DNA from: Mesostigma viride
Lineage: Eukaryota > Streptophyta > Mesostigmatophyceae > Mesostigmatales > Mesostigmataceae
Length of the DNA stretch: 60,000 bases
NCBI GenBank assembly: GCA_009746045.1
Contig: RPFO01000165.1
Span: forward strand, 2,397,521-2,457,520
Reading direction: 5' to 3'
Shown: positions 40,567-49,957 of the stretch, piece by piece
How positions within the stretch are numbered: position 1 is the first letter of the stretch
Layout: each line of letters starts with the position of its first letter
The notes under the pieces: generated by a model
What the model was told of the DNA's origin: nothing
The model's database searches: none
What the model saw: only the letters and a program-made list of their open reading frames with translations
Translations under genes and position numbers: made by a program

Positions 40567-41875
40567 TCATGGCTTACCCCCTGGCCAGAGCCTGCTCCAG
40601 CAGACTTGGCCTGGTCTGGGCAGTCACGTCGCCAATGACCCGTCCTGCCACATCCAAAGCACTTGTCATCCTTCCCAGCAGCAGCCTTCTTCAGGCCACC
40701 CTGGTTCTGGCTGCTCTGACTGGCCTGGGTGCCCTGGCCCTGGCTCTTGCCTTGCCCTTGGCCACCCTTGTTCTGCTGACCACCCTGGTGACCACCAGCC
40801 TGCTGCTGACCCTTGCCTTTGGATCCCTGCTGCTGGCCCTTGCCACCCTGGTTACCATTCTGCCTGCGCCTGTTAGCCCTCTGACGCCTACTAGGCCTGG
40901 GATCTCCCTGAGCACCCTGCCCAGGGGCATCACCATGGACCTGATGAGCGGAGGCTGAAGGGGCACCAGTCACCTGGATTGCCTTGCAAGCAGCATTGTC
41001 AGATGGACGGATGTTAAAATAACCTTTTGCAAGGCTGTCCACGTCCCATCTGTCTGATCAGCAAACATCCTAGCTGCATTTCTCCCATCCACACTCAGCC
41101 CCATGCGATCCAGGAAGTAATCTGCCACTGCTCTGTCAGTCAGATTGAAGCCATGCTTGGCCCCCTTCTCCCTGATGCGTGTGAGCCGCTGCAGCTCCTC
41201 AGCTACCGTGCCCTTGATCTCAAAGGTATCATAGCTGAGCTTATAGTGATTAGTGAGGTTGAGTACCTTATCAGAGAACTCCTGACGTAGGCCCTCTAGG
41301 AACTGAGACCAAGTCAGCTTGTCCTTGACAGCTTGCCTAGCCTTGTCCCTCACACGCTCACTGGAATCCCTATTAGTCGTGGATGTGTGGAATACCTGCA
41401 CAAGGTTGACAGTGGGATCTACAGAGCATGAAACTAGCTCCATATCCTCCAACCACTTGTCTAGCTCTTCCTGTCCCACAGGAGGCTTGAGAGGCTTCTG
41501 GCCATTCATCACAGCCACAGCACTCATATGAGGTCTAGTCCCAGGCAAAGCACGAGGGTCACTGCCAATGACAGCAGCTCCTACAGGTGCTAATGGCGCA
41601 GGAACATTAGCTGCAGGAACACCAGACGCAGGCACACATGGTCTCTTACCAGGTGCTTGACGTTCAGCATCGTTCTGGCCCTCCCCCGTCAGCACCACGC
41701 CGTCGGTTGGCCACCCTGCACGCTCCTCCCCTTGTGCCACCTCTTTCCTCTTCCGGTTGGAAGCCCTCCTGCCATTGACGCCCTCTGCCGTTGGGATCGC
41801 CTGTCCCTCTGGCACGACGTTGGCGGGGCCTCCCGTGTCTGCCCTTGCCTCACCCCCGCCATCCCCCGCTCCTGC
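40567..41875 (-). pseudogene. gag: Element D Gag, 5' end cut off
   Basis: Gag frame with the capsid-like domain intact (QEFSDKVLNLTNHYKLSYD), showing that the B/C frameshift at this point is derived. The CCHC knuckle is present. A 1-nt deletion near 40583 (poly-C on the plus strand) and another shift near 41020 break the frame. The N-terminus is truncated by the Gypsy LTR at 41876. TGA at 40567-40569 precedes pol in the standard TGA CTT GAG context. Confidence 0.85.
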
Positions 41876-42939
41876 TGTCACGGACGCGAGCTATGTCATC
41901 CGGGCGCCCACTATGCACAAGACCGGTGACGTGCGCAAGGAATTTGTTTTCTACGCATTTTCGACAAAGGCTAGTGACCGGGGGGGACACTAGCACTTGC
42001 AGCATAAGAGCGGACGAAAGTGTACGTGCACGCGCGCCGGGCCAGGCACAGCTGGGCGCGCAGCACTGACTTGAGCGGACGGCAGCACAAGTGTGCAGCG
42101 TCGAGAGGATCATACGCGTGTTAGTGGACAGCTGGAGCTGAAGCTGGACTGCTGGACTTCAACAGCGCCGAGGCTATTGACAGGCCAGGTGTCTTTGTGG
42201 TGTAGAATAGCGGGTCAACGTTATGAGGACTGGACAGAAAATGGAAAAGGACAATTTGCGGTGCGGAGCCAGATCGCTGGAATGAATGCGAAATCGCTGG
42301 CAGCCCTACAAAGGGATTTCTTCTAGAAAGGAACGATTAGACGCAATGTTTGCTGGGCCACTCACACGCAAGGTGTGAGCGTGCAGATTGTCTGAAGGAT
42401 ATTATGCTTCGACCTTGCTGGACGTGACTCAATGTCGGACATTCCCAGGGACAGAAATGCCGGAGCCTCTAGGAGATGAGATCGGCAACAGGGTAGCAAT
42501 TTAGATTTGTCGGGATGCCTTCCTGCTTTTGTTGGCATGTGTGGTAGAAAGCCAGGACGGCAACTGGAATGCGGTTTCTATTCGCATGGTTCAGGCAGCA
42601 AGATAGTTTTGGCATTCCTGGCTGGACTGACAAGTGTGGCGTGTGTCATGCGTGTGGCATGACGAATGGTTTGGTTCATAGTCGAAGAGGACTCTCACGC
42701 AGCGTGTAGTCTCTTCGAGTCTCTCGTTAGTGGCCTTCGTGTTTCTCCCTTTCCTTGGGAGCAAGGCCGGTAGCATGTCATGGAGCGCTGCCTAACTGCG
42801 GGCTCGTGAGCATGGAGTGCATCGATATTGAGACTATCAACGTGTTGTAATTGTATTAACTTTCTCAATAAACTCCGCATGTGCGGCTTCATCATCAGAC
42901 TGTGCAAAGTGTGTGTTTTGAAAGCATTATTCTATAGCA
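41876..42939 (+). repeat. Gypsy 5' LTR (3' limit approximate)
   Basis: The start is fixed by the duplicate at 59827 and by the break in element D. AATAAA lies at 42867-42872. The end is put at CTATAGCA (42939) because it ends in CA and a candidate primer-binding site follows 15 nt later. The true end needs the full 3' LTR, which lies outside the window. Confidence 0.7.
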
Positions 42940-43307
42940 GGGGAGGCAATAAGGTGGTTATCAGGCACGAGGGACAGTTCCTTGTCCTCGGCTGAGAGCC
43001 CTCCTTTCTTTACTCGAAGAGACTACCCGGTAGTCTGCTTCCTTCTGTTCGAAGCCAAGACGTTGGCTTTAGTGTTTAGCAACCATCAGCAGTACAGGGA
43101 ACGGCCTGGCTGACAGTTTGTAAAGGAAGTGTCTTGAGACAGATTTTAAGAAAATAGAACTAGCCAGAATTTGCTGGCTCTTGTCTTTTTCTGGCAGGCT
43201 AGTCGAGTCGTTATCCTTGACACCTGTTATAAAGCCTTTGGTTGTTGCTTCTTCTCAGCGAAACCTAGGCTTGTTGGTTCTTGTTTTGCCCATCGGTCAG
43301 CTGGTGC
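42940..43307 (+). promoter_or_regulatory. Gypsy leader with candidate primer-binding site
   Basis: TGGTTATCAGGCAC at 42955-42968 has the TGG start of a tRNA-complementary site. The tRNA is not identified. The rest is a non-coding leader up to the first in-frame ATG at 43308. Confidence 0.4.
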
Positions 43308-46300
43308 ATGCCACTGACGCGAGCGCAGACTCGAGCCATGGCAGATGCAAATAGAGCAGATGCCGACACGTCCGCTCCGGGGTCGAATGGCGGGATTCCT
43401 CCCGCCGTACCCGCAGTGGGTGAGAGTCGCGACCAAGAAGCGCCGCTGAGTATGGTGGCGCTGTTCGCGCAGATGCAAGCGCAGATGCAGCAACAGTCGC
43501 AACAGTTGCAGCAGCAATTGGCGATGCAGATGCGGGAAGTGACCGACAGATTGGTGGCCGTAGAGGGTCGTCATCTGCAGTCCACACGATGGGACGGGCA
43601 GGCATCGATGCCGGGCCCCAGTGGTGTTGCCGCGGAGCCGAGGGAGCGGGACCAGCCGCCAACCTCAGGTAATGCGGCGGGAAGGGCTTCGATGGAACCG
43701 GGGGTTTTGGCTGGGTCGCTAACCCAACACGACTTGCTTGGTGAGGCGGATGGTCAGCCACGGGGCGAGTATACGCTGGCGCCCAGGCGCCTGCCTTTCG
43801 ATCAAGCGCGAGACGGATTGCACGAGGAGAACGGGGCAGGGCTGGCGCGCGCGATGGACCCACACAGGGGTGCACCAGGACGCATGCTGCCAGGCGGGGC
43901 CTCAATTCCGTTTGGGCGAGGCGGTGGGGCGCTGACCGGCGGGTCGACTGCACGGTGGTCAAGTGTGCCAATCGGGCGCATTCCGCCCATGGAGGACATA
44001 ACCACGCCGCTGGCTTTCCGAGTACGGGAGGCAGCACGACCAAGCACGCTGGCGCAGGGACGCGCAGCTCAGCGACCGCCGGAGGATGCCGATGGGGTGC
44101 AGTACCCGCAAAGGGTGCGCCTCATACCGGAAGGCGCGAAGATGCCCACCCTACCACGGGTGGACATGCGCGAGAAGTTCTCCACAACCGGCAATCTGGC
44201 CACGCTGGCGCAGGCCTACAACGCGTACAAGTCATGGATTGATCTGCAATACATGACTACGCAAGGCGCTGTAATGCATGAGTTTGTGATGAACAACATG
44301 CATTTTTTCTTTCACGGCCTTACGCTGAGGCGAGTGGCTAGGCTGGTGGAGCAGTGGAGAGAGGTCTCGCTGTACACGCGTCACACGGACGTGTGGTTCG
44401 GCTTCGACGGGCGTGGCCAGCCCGACTATGACAACATCATGTATGGTGTCGACCCTGCCGAGGAACTGTGGGGCCTCCTTCGCCAGGAATACCCGGTGGA
44501 GACCATCAAGGCAGAGCGTGAGTGGCGCAGTTTCAAGATAGCCGAGGGTGAAACCCCGGAGCAATCTTACGAGCGCCTCATGGAGTTCGCCGGCGAAGTG
44601 GAGGACTGGTCCGAAAAGCTGGCGTGTCAGAAATGGCTGCAAGCGCTAGGCTCCAAGGAGATGGAGCTGCCCACGCCGCCCAACGGCCAGCCGTGGCGAT
44701 TGCGGTCACTGTGCATTGAGGTCAGGGCCATGATGCGACGACACGCGCAAGGCCGGATCTCGGTAAGCACGGTGGTGGCCGAGCTGCAGGCCAAGGTCGA
44801 CGCGCTGACCAAGGCCAAGTCGGGTGAGTCGTCTGCCACAAGACAAGCGCGCCCGCAAGGCGGCCACGGTGCTAGCAGGAACCAAGGGGGGTCTCGCAAC
44901 GCCTCATCGCATGATGCAACCCAGGGTAACGCCGCTGGCGGCAACAAAGACGCTGCCGCCCCGACGCGAGCTGGGGGGGGCACGTCCTCACAGACGGGTA
45001 CTAGGACGGATGCGCGCAAATCGGGCTGCTTCCTTTGCGACAAGGATGGGCACCTTAGTCGCGAGTGTCCAAGCCGCTGCACGAAGCCGCATGGGGCAGA
45101 CACGAAGTGGCACCTGATGAACAAGTGTCCAGCCGCGGGCATCAAGACGGTCCACTTCGCCGAGATGGCGGGCAAGACCGACTCGATGGAAGCCCAGGTG
45201 GCTGCCATCAAGCATGGTGAGGAGGCGACGGCGCCCCCCAACCAATTCGAGACGGTGTACCGGGAGGACCCATTCTGGGCGCCCATGCCGGGTGACGTCG
45301 AGATCAACGCTGCGGAGGCTACCAAAGGCAAGCAGGCACGCAGCCCGCTTTCTTTTCAGCAGGCACCCATGTTGCCTGCCGGGCAGTTGCCCGCGTCCTT
45401 TTCCATGCCGCTGGCTGGGGTGCAATCTGCTTTTGAGCATGCGAACCCTGCTGGGCTGGAGCAGCGTAGGCGATTGGCGCCTGTGTACCCAATGCCGTTC
45501 ATTGTGGACGTACCCATGTTTTCAGCACGGCAGGTGGTCGACACCTTCGGGCAGAAGGGGGTTGAGTGGCTGGGGTCGGTTGTGTCCGAGATCCAGTTGT
45601 TCGCAGATGGGCATGATGTGCGCACCTTGCGCAATTCTGAGTCCGTCACCTACGGGCGCCAGCCGGTAGAAGCCGCAGTGCCCGTGGTGCAAGCGGGAGT
45701 GGTCAGCACAAGTAGCCAGCAGCGCACTAGTGCAGTCCCCCAGGTTCCCACGGTGGTTCCATACCCCAATGGTGAGCCGTCCATGGCGTTCCAAGCAGTT
45801 GGAGCCTGTGGAGATGTATGGAGCGACATGGTGACATGTCCGTTGGTTGGCGCAGTCAAGCTTGATAGCGGTGCTCAGCCGCTAGTCATCAGCACGGACT
45901 TGGCCACCATGCTGAACCTGACCTACGAGAACGGTGGCTTAGTGGAAAGCCCCGTGTCTGTGTCAGGTTGGCAGGGTCCGGCTAGTAAGCCGTACGCTAT
46001 GACGGCGGTTAAAGTCAACGTGATTTTCAATCCGTTGCGCGCCTCTAGCATGACCACCGTGTCCGCGTATGCGCTGGTGGTCAACAAGTGTGGATATTCC
46101 GCACTACTCGGGGTGGATGTCCTTGCTCGCGCCATGGTTCAGGTGGACTATAGGGCGGAGGAGGCATCTTACATCCCTGATTGGGATGGGGCTGGCCTGA
46201 AGCGGGCCAGTGTGCCGGTCTCATGCTTCAGTTCTTCAGCCGGGGCTGCACGCCTCAACCCTTCCGCGGCTGCGGGCGTGGTGGAGGTCAGCATGGTGGA

Positions 46301-46760
46301 GGTACGGGCGGCGGGCTCATCGGCGTGGGACAAGCATCGGACGGTGCTGCCCCAGCCAACGGCGAGCATTGCCAAGATGCGCACGCAGTGGTCGCTGGAT
46401 GCTGTGACGTCCACGCGGCAGCTGGCTATGCGCAAGCGGGTGACTGAAGCCGTCATCACCATTCCTCAGATGGCCAGCCATGGCCTCACTTTGCTGCAAC
46501 CGGGTGTCTCGGAGGCCCAAGGTAATTTTTCTGCTGCAATCTTACCGCAGGCCCCTGATTTTGCCAAGGGTGCGGTAGTGTTGGAACTGTTTGCGGGGAT
46601 CGGAGGGGGCATTGCAGGCTTTTTGGCCGCAGGCGGCGTGTGCCGTAAACTCATCGCGGTAGAGCCATCGCACAAGGCGCGTCTGACAGGTGTACTTCAG
46701 TCACTGTGGCGTGTTGTCGCGAGAGTATCCCGCGCAGTTTCCGCCATCAGCATGGCGTGA
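43308..46760 (+). CDS. gag-pro: Gypsy Gag-protease ORF, running into methyltransferase motif I
   Basis: Starts at ATG 43308 (MPLTRAQTRAMADANRADAD) and is open for 1150 codons. It has a Gln/Met-rich coiled coil (QMQAQMQQQSQQLQQQL), a disordered Gly/Arg-rich stretch, and a Gag capsid domain (FFFHGLTLRRVARLVEQWRE ... EEWRSF-like ERL region; ETPEQSYERLMEFAGEVEDW). A knuckle CFLCDKDGHLSREC (CX2CX4HX4C) follows near 45025. The aspartic protease has VKLDSGAQPLVIS near 45860 and YSALLGVDVLARAMV near 46100. The ORF then continues into VVLELFAGIGGGIAGFLAAG (C5-MTase motif I) before ending at a TGA. The rest of the methyltransferase is in the +1 frame from about 46690, so this copy has an indel or a frameshift signal there. 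Confidence 0.88.
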   Translation: MPLTRAQTRAMADANRADADTSAPGSNGGIPPAVPAVGESRDQEAPLSMVALFAQMQAQMQQQSQQLQQQLAMQMREVTDRLVAVEGRHLQSTRWDGQASMPGPSGVAAEPRERDQPPTSGNAAGRASMEPGVLAGSLTQHDLLGEADGQPRGEYTLAPRRLPFDQARDGLHEENGAGLARAMDPHRGAPGRMLPGGASIPFGRGGGALTGGSTARWSSVPIGRIPPMEDITTPLAFRVREAARPSTLAQGRAAQRPPEDADGVQYPQRVRLIPEGAKMPTLPRVDMREKFSTTGNLATLAQAYNAYKSWIDLQYMTTQGAVMHEFVMNNMHFFFHGLTLRRVARLVEQWREVSLYTRHTDVWFGFDGRGQPDYDNIMYGVDPAEELWGLLRQEYPVETIKAEREWRSFKIAEGETPEQSYERLMEFAGEVEDWSEKLACQKWLQALGSKEMELPTPPNGQPWRLRSLCIEVRAMMRRHAQGRISVSTVVAELQAKVDALTKAKSGESSATRQARPQGGHGASRNQGGSRNASSHDATQGNAAGGNKDAAAPTRAGGGTSSQTGTRTDARKSGCFLCDKDGHLSRECPSRCTKPHGADTKWHLMNKCPAAGIKTVHFAEMAGKTDSMEAQVAAIKHGEEATAPPNQFETVYREDPFWAPMPGDVEINAAEATKGKQARSPLSFQQAPMLPAGQLPASFSMPLAGVQSAFEHANPAGLEQRRRLAPVYPMPFIVDVPMFSARQVVDTFGQKGVEWLGSVVSEIQLFADGHDVRTLRNSESVTYGRQPVEAAVPVVQAGVVSTSSQQRTSAVPQVPTVVPYPNGEPSMAFQAVGACGDVWSDMVTCPLVGAVKLDSGAQPLVISTDLATMLNLTYENGGLVESPVSVSGWQGPASKPYAMTAVKVNVIFNPLRASSMTTVSAYALVVNKCGYSALLGVDVLARAMVQVDYRAEEASYIPDWDGAGLKRASVPVSCFSSSAGAARLNPSAAAGVVEVSMVEVRAAGSSAWDKHRTVLPQPTASIAKMRTQWSLDAVTSTRQLAMRKRVTEAVITIPQMASHGLTLLQPGVSEAQGNFSAAILPQAPDFAKGAVVLELFAGIGGGIAGFLAAGGVCRKLIAVEPSHKARLTGVLQSLWRVVARVSRAVSAISMA

Positions 46761-47560
46761 CCCGTTTGGGGAATGTCCTCAAGATATCCGAGCCATCGGT
46801 GAGGTGCAGGTGCAGCAGTTGTTGCGCAGGCATCATGCCATCGACTTGGTAATTGCGGGTTGGGAGTGCCAGGGCCTGAGCCAGGCAGGGCAAGGGCGGG
46901 GGCTAGCCGATCCGCGTAGCGCGCTGTTCTGGGAACTGTTGCGTGTGGTGGGACTGTTGCAGTCGCGTCAGCCCCATCCGCCTGCGTATCTGTTTGAGAA
47001 CGTTGTGGCGGGTGACAGCCCACACCAGGCGGTGCGGGAGGACTGGGCTACAATCGTGGCACTCCTGGGGGAGCCCATCGTGTGTGACAACGCAGGGCTG
47101 GGTGGGCTCACGCATCGTTTGCGTGCCTATTGGACCAACGTGGCGTGTGCGACCGATGTGCAGGCGGTCTTGGGGGCCGTAGCAAGGCAGCATCCGAGTG
47201 TGTCTGCGGAGGTAGCATTGCCTTCCCACCTAGTCACGCAGAAGGTGGATAGCGAGGATCGCCCACCGTATGCACGCGTCAACCGGGTCGGGAGCCCCAT
47301 GTGTGCACTGCCGACCCTGGTCAGTTACCAAGGGTCGACAGCATACCGTGATCGGGGTAAGGGTCTCGTTTGGGACACTACCACCGGTCTGTTGGTGCAG
47401 CCACCCGCAGAATTTCGTGAGGCCAGCATGGGTTTTCATGTCGGGGCCTCGGCGCTGCCGGGCGTGCTCGAGAGTGAGCGCTGGTCTTTGATAGGCCAGG
47501 CTATGTCGGTGTTGCAGGTCGGGTATGTGCTGCTTGCATCGGTTGCCGTGCGCCAGTCTG
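46568..47560 (+). pseudogene. C5 cytosine DNA methyltransferase domain inside Gypsy pol
   Basis: Motif I LELFAGIGGG (about 46580), a motif II-like IAVEPSHKARL, motif IV AGWECQGLSQAG with the catalytic Cys codon at 46867-46869, and motif VI YLFENVVAG (about 46990). Motif VIII is GLTHRLRAYWTN (about 47105), followed by a target-recognition-like region. The end is ASMGFHVGASALPGV and LIGQAMSVLQVGYV, like motifs IX-X. The family flips out cytosine and methylates C5 using S-adenosylmethionine. The canonical Pro before the catalytic Cys is Glu here. Motifs I-II lie in the frame of the upstream ORF and the rest in the next frame, so this copy is split by a +1 shift between 46687 and 46757. The domain sits between protease and RT. 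Confidence 0.9.
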
Positions 47561-48301
47561 GGGGGGCGTCCCCAGCCAATCCGCCTCAGCAGGTTGAGGC
47601 GCGCGCAGCCAAACTGAAGCGCCCTGCAGCGACGGGGACTTCATCAGCATGGGGGTGGCGTCTGCGACAGGTGTGGACTATCATTCTCATGACCGCCCTG
47701 CTGACCAGCACCGTGCTGGCCGGCGAGCCCACGCTGCATCGGGTAATACACCGTGCGGCACGCGAGGCTCCGGCGGTGGGTGTCACACCAGGCGTGGCAG
47801 CCTTTTCCTTGTTCCACGACGATGCGGCTAGGGCGCCGCATCTTGAGGCACATGCGGTAGCTGTGGGTGATCCCGCGGATACGCACCCCTGGGCTATTGG
47901 CGAACACCTTTCTGATGCGCAGCGCTCAGCCATGCTAAAGTGGCTAGGCACTGCAAGGGGGGCCTTCGCTTTCACAAGTGATGAACTGGGGTGTTTCAAT
48001 GGTGGGACCATGCGTGTTCCATTGGACACTGACACTCCTTTGTTCCGACGCCAGCATCGCCTGAGTCAGGCCGAGTTGGATTTTGTAGCCGAGCAATGCA
48101 AGGAGTTAGAGGATGCCGGTATCATCAGGCAATCTTCCTCCAGCTATGCTGCTGCCGTTGTCGTTGCGCCCAAGAAGGACGCTATCACCGGGGCATGGAC
48201 GGGTATGCGCATGGCCACCGATCTGCGGTTGCTGAATGCACACACACCCGTGGACCGTTATACCCCATGCCACGTGTGGATGATGTCCTGGATAAGATAT
48301 C
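46690..48301 (+). pseudogene. pol: Gypsy Pol ORF: methyltransferase remainder, linker, start of RT
   Basis: Open from 46690, just after the upstream in-frame TGA at 46684. After the methyltransferase comes a basic linker (AKLKRPAATG) and a hydrophobic segment (WTIILMTALLTSTVLA). The RT N-terminus follows: HRLSQAELDFVAEQCKELED, AGIIRQSSSSYAAAVVVAPK, GMRMATDLRLLNAHT. A 2-nt excess near 48259 shifts the frame, and PMPRVDDVLDKIS continues in another frame up to the insertion of element E at 48301/48302. The shift predates or is independent of the E insertion. Confidence 0.85.
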
Positions 48302-48945
48302 AGTTAGAAAGAGCTCTCAACGTATGTGAGCTCTTGATCTTTCACAGCGCGTCTTAGCCAATGTTGCAAGGCAGCAACCTTAAATCTGTTCACCAGGCCA
48401 CGACCACAATGGGCACTTCCACGACCAAGGTGGCACCCACGGCTCGTGCTTTTCGAGATAGCTGGTCATCCCCCATGACCAAGCTATATCTTTGCGTTGT
48501 TCCTCGTTCCCATCGGTGTGACGAGGCACGTGCAGGCGTGCAAGCAAATCCTCAACGTCCACTGGCATCAGTGCAGAGCCAGGACGAACTGGATTTGCCT
48601 AGACTCTGCAACCTAGGAAGTACAGGACCTGTCACAAGCCTGCAAGGCCTAGTATCCTTGTAGCCCTGTGCCAGCTCCGGTACCCTACTAGTTGCAGGCT
48701 GCTGCTCCTCCTGGCCTACGTGGACTACAGTCACGTGATAGACAGGCTAAGCCTGTGCAGGCACGGCCTGCCACGTGTCCTGTCCACTACACCAGAGGAC
48801 TGCACCCTAGTCGGCCACGGACGGCTAGGACTTCGGGACTTGATATCTTTCTCGTCCCTTGTCTGTTTCAGGCGGTCAGCACGGCGTTGGAAAGGTCTTT
48901 CCAAACTGCATCCACTTAGCATATTGGTTGCCCAAAATGCTAACT
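48302..48945 (-). repeat. Element E 3' LTR (644 bp)
   Basis: Runs from AGTTAGAAAGAGCTC to ATGCTAACT on the plus strand. Equal in length to 56145-56788. Confidence 0.95.
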
Positions 48946-49957
48946 CCAACCCTTTCTTCTTTTGGAGCTGGACCAGCTTGAAACAAGCCCAACCTTGCTT
49001 GTGCCCACTCAGCCACAGACCGCTTGGTCCCTTGGGGTTGATCAGACCTGATAGGGCCCAGGGTCCTGCCTCCTTTTGGGAAACAACATATACGCCCTTG
49101 GACCAGGCTAGGTGTTCTGGCCAGTGAATCAGAGGTCACCCCAGGTTATCCCCTGACCCCTTGGTCAGCTCCCAACCGTTCCTTGGGAACTTGGTGTTAG
49201 ATTAAAGTCAAGGCACATTACCTAGTCCAATGGCTGGGATTAAAGGATGCCAAGAACGTATTATTGTGAGTTCCTGATCTTTCACAGTTATCACAGGCGC
49301 CCGTTCTTATGGCGCCCGCCTTGGCCAGCCTTTCCCTTTTATGCTCAAAGAGACTCAGGTAGCACCTTTACAAATACTGCCTTATTGGGGAGCCCATGTC
49401 TTCACTGGGTGTTAAGCCCAGGAATCACTCATGCCAGGCTGTGGCTCTGCTGGGGAATTGAACCCCACCCCAACCTCCAGGTTTATAGATGACCTGGAAC
49501 TTTACACAAGAGAAACATTACAACCATGAGAACAACATGAGAATGACATGACATGGTTATGTTTTATTCAAGCAATATATAACCCAGAATGTGGCTCCCT
49601 GGCAACCATGTTCCACATGGTCACACAACCAGGTTCTTTATTAGCAACAGGTTGGAAACAAGCACTAGAAAACATATATACAGCAACCTGTAAGAACCAG
49701 CATTCGGGTTGCCCTTGCATGGCCTAACTGTTTGAGGCCAAAGGCGTCGACTTAAGTCCTGGCGACTCTTCTGAACCCCATGGGGAGGGCCAGGCATGAT
49801 TCTCAGCTGGTAGGAGTGACATTCCACACCAACTCCTGTCCAGGAGGGTGTACCTAACCCTGAAGGACCGGCTGTCAACCAGTAAGCACCAGTCACCACT
49901 TGGTACTTTGGTCAAGCAGCCCACTGGGGACACCCAAGCTGAAGCAAGGCCTGGTCT
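48946..49957 (-). other. Element E 3' UTR
   Basis: About 1.0 kb without ORF. Holds the T-arm-like hairpin (49452-49466), the loop sequence complementary to the leader (49257-49267), AATAAA motifs on the minus strand near 49568 and 49640, and a purine tract AAGAAAGGGTTGG abutting the LTR. Confidence 0.75.

Larger units (their letters stand above)
35386..41875 (-). mobile_element. Copia-like element D, 5' part displaced by Gypsy insertion
   Basis: Same family as B and C, on the minus strand. Present are the 3' LTR, 3' UTR, pol and most of gag. The sequence stops at 41875 within the gag N-terminus, exactly where the Gypsy LTR starts (TGTCACGGACGCG). ORF1 and the 5' LTR of D should therefore lie beyond 60000 on the far side of the Gypsy element. 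Confidence 0.9.

Noticed and set aside
43297-45331. Long minus-strand frames opposite the Gypsy gag
   Set aside because: Composition-driven shadows in a GC-rich gene; no family motif, while the plus strand has the Gag and knuckle motifs.
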